NCBI GenBank assembly: GCA_022559985.1
Contig: JAFJTR010000009.1
Location: 558,001-622,000, forward strand
Source: Parastagonospora avenae f. sp. tritici 18332-5
Lineage: Eukaryota > Ascomycota > Dothideomycetes > Pleosporales > Phaeosphaeriaceae
Direction of reading: 5' to 3'
Length of the DNA stretch: 64,000 nucleotides
The position numbers and the translations under genes were made by a program. The notes below the pieces were generated by a model. That model did not search any database, was not told the origin of the DNA, and saw only the letters and a list, made by a program, of their open reading frames with translations. Shown in pieces: positions 1-9,700 of this stretch. Position 1 is the stretch's first letter. Every line of letters begins with the position of its first letter.

Positions 1-827
1 AGAAGAATTATAGATTGCCTCTAGTGTTTTTGGCAGCTCCCATGATCCTACAAGCGAATACGGCCGCGATTAGATATGTAGCAACTCCATCGTTAGGCTG
101 ATTTGCTACGTCCGAGGAACAACGAAAACAGTAAACGTAGTAAGGCGGCGAGACTTAAGAAAAGCTTATTATACCAATGACTACTTGGATTGAGACATCG
201 AAATGGCGAAACCACAGGCCCATTTGTCCACCATGCAGCAGTGTCTCTTGAAGCTTCACTGGAATGGTTAACTGAGCTGAGCTATACTTGACCTTGCACC
301 TCGAGCATTGGAATTGTAGGGACTGACATGAGTATTACAAGTAAAGAACGGTAATTATGTGTTTGTTGGTAGGCCTTGTACGATCGTATGGGGTGAATAA
401 CAACAACGAGGTTCTTCTGGTGACTGGTATTGGTATTGATAGATCTATGAACGTAGGTGCTACGAAGGTATACCTGAGCGCAGCGCAAGTCGGGCCGAAG
501 TAGGATCGAAGAAGGATCGAGTCGGCTCGTTGGTCAGTGTTGAGCAGACGATGTCCCTACCGATACTCACAATCCGACAGTGTTAGCAATATTTAAGGCA
601 TAGATCGGCCAGATTCGAGGGCAGTACAATGTAGTTTTTATGCACTTATGCCTATAGTAAATTTATAGGGGAGCCTGAAGATACACGCTACTCTGAAGTA
701 TTATTATCTAGTGTTGCGAAAGTTTTTGAGAATATCCAGGCCTCCTTAACCTCTTCTCGTCGAGTGAGGGCGAACAGGAATTTCTCCAGCGCCTGGTGCC
801 CCAGAGGTTGCCGATGACCATTCCACC
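1..827. other. No supported gene
   Basis: This stretch lies downstream of the first secreted-protein gene. Only short open frames without recognisable features are present on either strand. I see no tRNA, repeat array or transposon ends. Confidence 0.5.
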
Positions 828-1277
828 TCAAAATATTTTATGACCGGGCAGCTTGGTTGAGTTGTTTGCGACGGTCGAATTGGCAGGCAAGGTGGTGTTT
901 GCGGTGACAGTCAGATTTGTAGATGGTTGAGCCATCCAAATGAAATCGTATGGCGCGCACTGTGGAAAAGGGAGTGGCAAGCCTGCATCAAATTAGCATC
1001 GAGCAAGTACAGAATCGGAGTACAACTTACATCCTCCCGGGCATTGCATGTTTCTCCAGAAGCCTTTGTGGCATCGTTTGATGCGTTTGTGACCGACCCC
1101 AGCTATGCAAGTTTTAGTCCCACATGAGTCGAGTGGCCATCCCGAAGAGGGTTTGCACTTACTGCACATGGACTCGCCCTCATTTTCGGGACTGCATCCT
1201 TGACCTTTATAGTCTGTGGCAAGGGTGACAGGAAGAAGAGCCATACAGGCGAAGACAATAGTGTTAGAGAGCTTCAT
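828..1277 (-). CDS. Small secreted cysteine-rich protein 1 (effector-like)
   Basis: Function unknown; a role as a secreted effector is inference. The ATG at 1277 opens a typical signal peptide (MKLSNTIVFACMALLPVTL, cleavage near residue 20), followed by a Cys-rich domain. Exon 1 is 1277-1031. A 48-nt intron (1030-983) has donor GTAAGT, branch GCTAAT and acceptor GATGCAG. Exon 2 (982-828) completes 133 aa. The last six cysteines are spaced 4-11-9-3-7, close to the three neighbouring loci, and the final cysteine exists only if the intron is removed. The exon 2 tail carries at least four N-glycosylation sequons (NLT, NTT, NST twice). If the intron is retained the frame stops at 993 after 94 aa. 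It is the first of four tandem minus-strand loci of this kind. Secretion is fairly sure; the splice form is likely but unproven. Confidence 0.7.
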
Positions 1278-1411
1278 CTTAGGTGTGGTAATCGTATTCG
1301 AAGAGTTTTCTGAATAAGTTTTTGCTTTAGGGAGGGATAGTGGAAAATAGAGATATGGAGGTGGAACGACAGTGAGTATGTAAGGCTTTTCGAAAAAAGA
1401 GGATCATTAGT

Positions 1412-1419
1412 TTATATAT
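1412..1419 (-). promoter_or_regulatory. TATA box of secreted protein 1
   Basis: The minus strand reads CATATATAAA here, about 135 nt upstream of the ATG at 1277. The other three secreted-protein loci have a TATA element at nearly the same distance. Confidence 0.5.
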
Positions 1420-2467
1420 GGTTCACTTAAATTGCTAGTGTGAGGATACTAACCAAATTTTGGCGATATAGTCAAGCCTTGCTCAGGTGGTTTCGCTGTT
1501 CCATGGTTGAGCTACAGTGGTAGGTACGCTAACGCCGCTGAATGCCACAACACCACGAGTATTGGCGCATTTTTCTGATTTCAGTCCTCTCAAATTAACA
1601 ATGAACGGATGGACAATTGTTGAGCATGGATTGAATTTGCAACTGAATCTGTACCTCCCTGCAACATGGTAGGTGCATCGGTAAATGCGACATTGTGTCG
1701 TGCCCGACACAAGAACCGTATCATCTGCCAATATCTTCAAAATCCATGTTAGAAGTTCTAGACGAGATTTTAACAAGAAATTTGTCTACAGTACGTTGAA
1801 TTCAGAGAAAGTGATTGCGCGCCTGGTGTCACATTGGGACATACGGCACCTGCGCTCCTCGCCGTGGCCGGAGTGGATAGTGAATCCAGCACATAGGCAG
1901 CGTTTGGCAAATACACCAATTAATTATGGACGTCGAAGGGACATTTTCTTGGAAGGGTAAATGTGAGCCTCACGTTGTAGTGCAAGGATTGCCAGTTTTG
2001 CGCCGTTGAAGGTTCATAGGGAGTGGGGCATCAAGCGCGAGCGAAGTTTTGCCCAGACGAGCGAATTGATTCATAATAGAAGAATGACAAGTGCAGAAGG
2101 AATATGCATGGCCGGAAGCGGGCTTGCCGTAATCTGCGGGAAGTGAAGCAAAGCGCACAAACGCCATTTGGCTCTTCACATCACCAACTGTGCGCAGTAA
2201 TTGAAGCATGACAGGGAGAAAATGTGTGGGGCCACAAAGATAGATTCAATATCATGATAGAAGTTCAAGTACCATAAGCCGGCACATGAAAACCTCACTA
2301 TTCACAACCCACCGGGTCGCTGGCTCTGTATCTGCCCACATCCAGTTTGCTCCGTCACGAAACTCCACCTCGATAGGTTCACGCTTTCAAAAGAGAGTCT
2401 CCCAGTCGCAGTGAGGGGTCGGGCTATCCTGGCCTTTTGACAGATTAGCGAAGTCACAAGAGGACTT
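1420..2467. other. Intergenic; possible eroded relic
   Basis: No supported gene. A minus-strand frame at 1776-1483 lacks an ATG but contains cysteines spaced C-X4-C-X11-C-X4-C, whose first two intervals match secreted protein 1. It could be an eroded copy or chance. A 79-aa minus frame starting with ATG at 2209 has no recognisable feature. Confidence 0.3.
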
Positions 2468-2741
2468 TCATCCCATGACGAACGCAGTCTTACAATGTCC
2501 GATACCGCAGATGTCTCCAGCCACCCAACAGCCGTTATTGCAATGTATGACGGCGCCTCGACGGCGGAAAACGCCTGACCAGTGCGTTAGGAGTAAGAGC
2601 ATAGGAGTGACGTGGCTAGGAACACAAACCGCACCGCATGGAGCCGTTGGGGCTACATTGGTCGGAGGCTGAGCAGTCGGTCTTGGCGGAGACGGCGATG
2701 ACATAGGTCGCAATGACGATGAGGGTGCACAGGAACTTCGT
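2468..2741 (-). pseudogene. Small secreted cysteine-rich protein 2, ATG replaced by ACG
   Basis: Function unknown; effector-like. Exon 1 is 2741-2630 and exon 2 is 2574-2468. The 55-nt intron between them (2629-2575) has donor GTTTGT, branch CTAAC and acceptor GGTCAG. The spliced frame is 72 aa with a clear signal peptide (KFLCTLIVIATYVIAVSA) and a short mature part whose first six cysteines are spaced 5-7-11-3-6, with one more after. The codon where the start belongs is ACG (2741-2739), with A at -3. No ATG in any frame lies between the TATA box and this point. An in-frame extension upstream to 2978 runs through the TATA box and is unlikely to be translated. Either translation starts at ACG, or the gene has lost its start. 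Intron and frame are intact, so any loss is recent. Confidence 0.6.
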
Positions 2742-2861
2742 GTTGAAGTGTAGAGGTGACAGTTTTTGTTTTGAAGGTGTAACTGAGTTTGCTTTGTCGA
2801 ATAGCTGAAGTTGATGAGGTGGGTGTAGTAAAGAAGAGGAGATTATGGGCTTCACGTTGGC

Positions 2862-2868
2862 TATATAA
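2862..2868 (-). promoter_or_regulatory. TATA box of secreted protein 2
   Basis: The minus strand reads GCTTATATAGCC, 121-127 nt upstream of the ACG codon at 2741. It is followed by a pyrimidine-rich, CAACTT-like leader typical of fungal 5' UTRs and containing no ATG. Confidence 0.5.
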
Positions 2869-4265
2869 GCTCGATCCTCAGTCAGAGACGCAAGTGGCTG
2901 TGACGCGCGGGAAGCAAACGGGAGCGAAGGTGGCTGTGCAGATAGGCACGACGCTGAATTAAACGATGGAGAGAGCACACACGGCTGATAGGTAACTTAG
3001 GTGATATCGATAACCGCGTTTACCAACGCCTGTCTCTTCACTGACGATATAACCAGGCAAATGAAATCTGAGCGCGCCTTGTTCCCGTGAAGAAGTATCT
3101 ACGATCTGCATGCCCTGCATCAGTAGCTCTAGGAAGCTTTACTCCATTCTAGAGCTTCATCATTCGCTCGAAATGCGAGTCATCATCGCAGACTGGATGG
3201 TTGTTGTGATTGTGCAGTGGCTACTATGACTACAGACTTCACAATCTTCGAGCATAACTTCAGGAGTGCATCTTGAAGCATGAGCCTCTGCCGACTCAGA
3301 CGCACGGGGCCTACTTTGCTTTTGGCATTTGCTAGTTGATTGTTCGTGGTCATCGCGACATCTTTCAGCTTTCTATGAGAAAGAAGCAGTCCCTTGTGAC
3401 TTGCATAAAGTGATGCATAGTCTATTGCTACACATTAAAGAGGCCATTCGATATAAGCACAGAAAGTGCTTGGGTTTATCCTCGTGGTCTCTTGTGATTG
3501 AGAAGTTTCGTAAAAGCGGTAATGAGCAATACAGCCGCCGCGCGCACATTTAGCGATGATTGCCTCAGAATGGATGCACTCAAGGCTCCTTCAGAGTGAG
3601 CGCATTTGTGTAAGGTTCTGCTGAAGTTAGCGAGATTAGCAGTCAAAACGATAATATCTCCGTTGGAAATGTTGTCTCAGAAACCACGCCGAAGACTAGA
3701 ATCGATATAGATCAGCTTTTCACGGAAATGGAATTTAATGGAAATCGATGTCCGTACGAAAGTACGGCTTAATTCACGGCGCAATTGCGGCTCAATACAG
3801 TCTGTGCGCCAAGGGGCCACATGTAGATAAGAACCCTCCTTCTCCGCAAGGAGAGAGAGGGTAGTAATCAAGTAATCAACAGAATCATTCTGCCTGCTCA
3901 CCTTTTGGCGTACGCCTGCGGGCGTACCCATTCAGTACCCGGTCAACCGACATTTGAATTGTATTTTATCAATCTAAATGCCAGTCCATCAAGATTTCGC
4001 CGTCCATATAGATCCGAAACCGTTCTGAATGCTTCCCCAGTAATACCCAAAACACACTCAAGTTTGGTCCCGTACATCCCAGTGTCCCACAGGCCAACCA
4101 ATCGAAGATTGATATACCACGCTAACCCAGTAGAGATAAGTCTTACAAGATTGTCAGCAGAGCTCTATTGCTTAGGTTGTGGCACACTTACCTCCATCTC
4201 TCCATGAGATCAAGCCATCGATGTGGGTAGACACAAATCCACCACTTCGCCAATTCGTATGCCGT
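2869..4265. other. No supported gene
   Basis: Spacer between secreted-protein loci 2 and 3. The open frames at 3329-3553 (+) and 3677-3931 (-) have no signal peptide, cysteine pattern or recognisable domain. Nothing else stands out. Confidence 0.45.
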
Positions 4266-4497
4266 TTAGCCATGTGTGCAGTAAGGCGTCTTATCCCGCA
4301 TGACGCAGCCGTCATAAAGACCAGGGCAGACCTGGTCGGTGTGCCAACCCTTGTCCATGCAGTGACCAACCTGTGCACCATCGAGACATTTGGTGTCGTA
4401 GTCGCGGCACTTCCACCAGTCAGGCCATTTGGGGGTCTTTGGCCAAGATGGGACTCGCGAGCATGAAGATGCCGAGGAAGGTAGATGACAGCTTCAT
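4266..4497 (-). pseudogene. Small secreted cysteine-rich protein 3, one-base frameshift
   Basis: Function unknown; effector-like. The ATG at 4497 opens a signal peptide (MKLSSTFLGIFMLASPILA), but that frame stops a few codons later. The +1 frame then continues with a Trp-rich start and six cysteines spaced 6-8-10-6-8, ending at a TAA at 4268-4266. The interval from ATG to that stop is 232 nt, one more than a multiple of three. The frame switch falls at a run of five C (five G on the plus strand) just after the predicted cleavage site, around 4429-4433. No GT...AG pair of workable length lies between the two parts. It is therefore a one-base homopolymer insertion, or a sequencing or assembly error. 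TATA box, signal peptide and cysteine pattern are otherwise intact. Confidence 0.65.
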
Positions 4498-4634
4498 GTT
4501 GGTGTTGATGATGACGAGTTTGTTTGTTGTTTTCGTAGGCTGGGGCTCGGGAGTGTTGAGGAAGCTTGGAGGTGAGCTTGGAGTGTGAGGAAAGATGGTG
4601 AAGGGTGAGTAGGAGTTGAGGAGAGGAAGCCTGG

Positions 4635-4641
4635 TTATATA
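4635..4641 (-). promoter_or_regulatory. TATA box of secreted protein 3
   Basis: The minus strand reads CCTATATAACC, 138 nt upstream of the ATG at 4497, the same geometry as the sister loci. Confidence 0.5.
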
Positions 4642-5561
4642 GGCATAATACCTAAGATCGCGGGATCTTTAGGGGTCCGTGTGAGCAGGTGAGGTAGGTA
4701 AGCGGGATAGTGTGTCGTTTGCAGCGGTCAGCTGCTCTCAAAAGAGCGGTAGCGGACGAGAGCAGAGATCGAGTAGTCAGATCGCGTCAGTGGTGATTGG
4801 GACATGTGTGACAAGCAACCTCGAGCACGAACGACGGAGATCAAGTGTCATTGTTATCAGTGCAAGATATCAAGAGCAAATTGAACATTGGAGGTTCTCG
4901 GGATGTTGCTTGTGATAGAGGCTCTTGGAGTAGAGGGTGATATTTGAAAGTGGGCGTAGGGTTTGGTGAAGAAAGAGTAAGATTGAGATAGGAATCGCTT
5001 GCTTTATGTACTGAGACTGAGACCAGCAAACAGGTGAGTCAGCGACTGAGTGTTCGCGCAGGTGAAGGGCGTTTGCAGCCCGTGCAGACGGCAGAGCAGA
5101 CGGGAGGCCGTTTGTGTCACTCGACCTTAGAAAGCTTGGGACAATTAAGCCTGTGACTCGTACAAACATCGAGGATAAGTGCTTCAAACGCGAGTCTTAC
5201 CGCAATGCGGGATCGTGAAGTGTTGCAGAGGCTGCTCTCAAGTGGTCAGTACATTGAAACAATCAAGCATGTAGCGTCACGAAAACTCAGATGGCAGAAG
5301 ATTGAAGAAGTATTGCCATCCTTCGATCATGACATCAGTCACGTAGTAGAGAGCTGCCCTTCTTCCATATCCATCCTGCTATACCTAACCAAATTCCAAG
5401 ACCTCCGAGGCTCTGTCCCCACATCCACCAAGCCTAGCAAGTCCTAGAAATCAGACTTGAGAATACTAATGAATCCTGTCAAAGCACTTTAGCACTCATT
5501 CCCACTCATCTATAAGCGTTCCAAACTTACTCTCGACCCATCACCTCGGAGTCCTTGACGT
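4642..5561. other. No supported gene
   Basis: Spacer between secreted-protein loci 3 and 4. Minus frames at 4841-5187 and a plus frame at 5205-5447 show no domain, signal peptide or cysteine pattern. Confidence 0.45.
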
Positions 5562-5786
5562 TTAGTTGCAACGAGTCTCGTCTGCATAGCAACCCTTAAT
5601 GCACTTGATCTTGTCGTGCCACTTGAGGTTGACGCAGTCCTCGAGAATGCCGCGGGAGATACGACAGCGCAACATCCACGAAACGCATTGAGGGCCCGCC
5701 AAGTCGTCGGAGACAGCCTCGGTGGGCACGGCGAAGATGGGAGCGGCGAGCATGGCGAGGCTCATGAGCAGCTGAGAGATCTTCAT
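5562..5786 (-). CDS. Small secreted cysteine-rich protein 4 (effector-like)
   Basis: A single-exon gene of 74 aa; function unknown and an effector role is inference. The ATG at 5786 begins a signal peptide (MKISQLLMSLAMLAAPIFA) with likely cleavage near residue 19-20. A short acidic stretch follows, then six cysteines spaced 6-9-10-3-6, ending in RCN and a TAA stop. The spacing matches loci 2 and 3 closely and locus 1 more loosely, although the residues between cysteines differ strongly. This is the only locus of the four that is intact without any splicing decision. It is the last of the tandem series before the HIR3 gene. Confidence 0.7.
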   Translation of the reverse strand: MKISQLLMSLAMLAAPIFAVPTEAVSDDLAGPQCVSWMLRCRISRGILEDCVNLKWHDKIKCIKGCYADETRCN

Positions 5787-5918
5787 GCTGAAGGTTAGTT
5801 GGTTGATTTGTGGTAGATTGCTGTTGATGGAGGCTGGTGGAGGTAGAAACTTGTGGAGTTACTTGCTTGATGATCAGAGAGAGGGAGTTAATGGTGTTTG
5901 TACGGGGAGAAGTGTCGG

Positions 5919-5925
5919 CTTATAT
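5919..5925 (-). promoter_or_regulatory. TATA box of secreted protein 4
   Basis: The minus strand reads ACATATAAGCC, 133-139 nt upstream of the ATG at 5786. Confidence 0.5.
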
Positions 5926-6731
5926 GTAGAGAGGAGACGATACGATGCGCTAGTTAGTACGCGCTAGTAAGTGATTGATATTACGCGCCTTAAGTCGTGA
6001 GCTACGATGATTAGAGGTGTTTGTGGCGAGTAAAGGTAAGATTGCGGTTATGTCATACAATCATTTGCAGCAGGAGCAGCGGTGAATCCATTACTGCGCA
6101 ACTCACTCAAGACGCAGCAGTGCCGCAAGCAGAGTGACTCGAGAGTCGCCTCTTTATCCTAATCTCTCACTTCCCGAACGACTGGATCGAGCACTTTGAC
6201 AGAGACGTGCTCGGAGTCCGGATGGATGTATGGTGAGGTTCAGCACATAGCACGCACTTCGCCCAAATGTCCATCCCGCAGTACATGTCCAAAGGAGTTT
6301 GAATGAGTGTCCTGCTTTGAAGCTTCAACGTTTGAGCAGCGACTACTGAAGATCCGTATACCGTAGGTGAAGAAGAATATGAGATGAAGATAGTTCAAAA
6401 TGACACTCTCAACATCAATTCTGGAGCGCACTTGACAGTTAAAGGAATGCAATAACATCTACAAGCCCTAGCAAATCAGGGTATCTAAACATAGAAGTCC
6501 ATGTATCCATCCATACACCCCTCTCGCAATGCTAACCATTACCCCAAAAACATGCTACTTTACAATTGATAGTACAAGGAAAAACACTTCTCAGCTCTCG
6601 CGAACAGGATCCCAATACCGAACCCCACATCTCAAATCAGAACCCTCAGAAAGCAAAGACCCGCCGCGAACAATGTCCCAATAAGACGAAGTCCCATCGC
6701 GAACAGGGTCCCAATACGGCGATGCAGACAC
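5926..6731. other. No supported gene; border between accessory cluster and HIR3
   Basis: Upstream region of secreted protein 4 and downstream region of HIR3. Near 6600-6720 a short phrase about GCGAACAGGGTCCCAATA-like sequence recurs three times at intervals of roughly 55 nt (6598, 6667, 6697). No coding signal is seen. Confidence 0.4.
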
Positions 6732-9700
6732 CTACTCCACATCCATCTTCTCCCCACCTTCTACCCCCTTGCCCCTCGAACCAGGTCGCTGGACGTGAAT
6801 AGTATCACTAGCACCCGTGGCTTCAGCTTGCTTCTCCGTACTTTTGCGCTCGGCGAAGAGGTTCGGGAACATGGGTTTCGCCGCGATGGACACCGAGCGT
6901 CGGGGCGCCGTGATTTCCTGCTCGATCTCTTGGACTTCTTCTTCGTCGAGCTCGCTGAGTTCGGACTCGTCGTCTGCGTCATCATAGTGGGCGGAGGGTG
7001 GGGCGCTGACTTCGGGCTCTTGGTCGTCGTTGTTGACGCTTGCTGCTGCGGTGGCCGAGCCGCTTTGGTCGAAGGAAGGGTGAAGTTGCTCAGCTGGAGC
7101 TGTGGTTGGCTGAGCTGACTTATCTGGGGACAAGTTGCGTGGAGAGAAGGTGGGTATGGTGGCGTTGAGAGCAGGCGGCGACCGAATGGGCATGGCGGTG
7201 GATTGAGAAGCAGCTGCGCTGGTGACCGGTTTCTGGATACATGCTTCTGCCCTGCGACCAATTTCTCTGCGTCCAACAGCCTTCGCTCGTGGCTTCACCA
7301 CTGGCTCGGGTTGTGGAGCCTGCATTTGTGGGCCTAGAAGCTGACTCGGATGGTAGACGGCGAAGGGAGTCTGGTTCGTGCGATCCCCAGCCCCATCTAC
7401 CTGTACCTGCATCAAGGATGATATCGGTAAAGCGCCGCCGTGTTGTGCCATGAAAGGCTGCGTGGATGGTATAGATTGTTGTTGCTGTTGCTCTGACGGC
7501 AGAGGTGGTAGATTGGGCCCAATAGTCGTATACAACAGTGCGTAAGTATCCCCAATGAGATCATCAATCTGCAGTGGCTTCATGAGGCCGTTGTTGAGGC
7601 GCTTCAGTTCGATGGCGTCGCGCAGAATGTCCAACACTGGATGTTGGGTGAGCGGGTTCTGGCACCAAGCCTCCATCCGCAGAGCAAGGGTGTTAAACTC
7701 CTCCTGGTTGACCGACTTGAACGCAGAGTCTTCCTGGCCCTCCGGAATATTGCCCAACTTTCGCAGCATCTTCAGGTACCGCATGCACAGATCCTGCCAC
7801 AGTTTTGAGTGTTCGAAAAAGTCAGCAGTCTTCCTCCGCACTCGCTTCGCTAGAGCTTCGAAGTTGACCTTGTCTCCCGTCAAGTCTAGAAGGTCGACGA
7901 AGAATCTGGTGTAGCGGGTGGTGTACACGAAATGCCTGCCAGGCCGCTCGTTTTCGGGCTTCCAAACTTGAACGGCCATAGTCTTAGTGAACATCTGCTG
8001 CGTCAGCTCGTGCTTTGCGCCATGAGCCATCATGCTATCTTTGCCTTCGTCGAAGATGACGTGTGCTGACCGAGATATAATGCGATGGTGCCAACTCGAT
8101 TTATCCGCCGAGCGCAAAGATTTCAGTACTGCAAGGATGTAACGCTCCCAATCCTCTAGGTTGTCTGGTGGCGCAACGTTCTTCGAGAACGATGTGTGTG
8201 ACAACAGTTCTACTCCTTTCATGTGGTCGAGCGCTCCTTTTTGGAAGAGCTTGTGCACAATTGAGACAAGCTTGTAGTGTGGTTCCAGAATTGGCTCACT
8301 ACTACGTCCCTTTTTGTTTGGTAACGTGTCAATGGCGTTGATGATGGCGTCTGTGACTGCGGCCCATGTTGGCTGCACGCGATAGGCAGAGGGAGGCGCC
8401 CCAATGGCGGCCGTGTAGTGTTTGTCGTCCTCGTTGGTAGTCCACATTTTCCAGCTACATTTCCCAAGCATGTAGTAGTTCCACCACTTGTTAGGATTTT
8501 CCTGGATCGCTCGCTTGTAAAGTGCATTCGCAATTTTCCAGGCAGTGTACAAATACAGGGGTTGAAACATGGGCTCTTTTATCACTCCAGTCTGGTACGG
8601 CGGATTGCAGAACTTCTTTTCGTTTTCCCTGAAGTGGAATGCTTCCATGCTGAAAGGCTCCCGAGATGAGGCATACATGCGGTTTGCAAACTCGGTATAC
8701 ATTTGCCCAACTCGGCTTTGAGATTGGGCATCGGCCTCGCGGACAGCGCATGCTACTGCCATAGTATAGCAGTTGATGGCCCCACGCTGGTGGTTAATCA
8801 ATTCGATGCTGCCACTATTGATCTTGTCTGCAGTCCACGAGACTACTTCTTCGAGTTGCAGATCGTTGACCTGTGCAAGACGGTACCATGTTTCCCAGCG
8901 ATCGGTGGAATACTCGAGATCTTGAAGAAAGAACGCTTGCGCATAGCTGAGGTCCTCAGTTGGACCTTGCGTCATTCGCTTCTGCGAACGAAACTTGCTC
9001 AGGCTGATGTCACCCATGAGATAATACCAGCCCATCGATGCAGCCACAGCTTCTTCAGCGGGAACATGCTTGGCAGAAAGCGAGCCAACGCCTTTCAAAC
9101 AGTTAAGCAAGGAGGCTGGATGAATGGGTGATTTGAACCAGGCTGTGATGAGCTTGTGATTGAAAGACAGGTCTTTGTGTTGCTTAGGTCTACCAAGAGC
9201 TGCGTGAACCTTGTCGATTGTGCCTCTGAGCTCGGTCTTTGGTAGATCCTTGATGTCCACCTTCTTCACCTGTGACATGACGAAGGGCAAGATGCTGAAT
9301 GCAGTCTTTTTGTCGAGGATATCCGGAGTGGAGGAGAAATCTTGGCACTCGAGAGGCTCAATGAATAGTTTCAGACCGTATAGATCGTGCAGCACCTGGC
9401 AGAGCTCTGTATCGCGGCTATTCGCATCGATGACATCGTCAAGACGGAGAATCTCGTCTTTTGCGAGACGTAAGAAATGCCGGCTAGACTGATGGCAAAA
9501 GCGGCGGACGCCAGTGGCGTGGTGCACATGTCTCAAGAACTCGAACAAGTCTTCTGAAGGGGTAGGGAAGTTCTCGGCATTCTGTGACAAAGCTTCTTTG
9601 AGTAGATGATACTGCACCATCCAGAGTCGAATGTGCATATCGTCCAATTTGGTTGACATGTTCACAAAGGCCTGAGCAGGAAGAGCTTCAACTCGAGGCA

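Noticed and set aside
2616..2978. Long version of secreted protein 2 starting at 2978
   Set aside because: The extra 79 residues would be encoded through the TATA box and leader, and would bury the signal peptide inside the protein.
4870..5187. 105-codon minus-strand frame between secreted loci 3 and 4
   Set aside because: No signal peptide, no family cysteine spacing, no TATA box at the expected distance.
6598..6715. GCGAACAGG-type phrase repeated three times, considered as a CRISPR-like or promoter array
   Set aside because: Only three short imperfect copies in the 3' region of HIR3; too little to call an array.
6761..7276. 171-codon minus-strand frame
   Set aside because: It is an alternative frame over the low-complexity C-terminus of HIR3, whose own frame is well supported.
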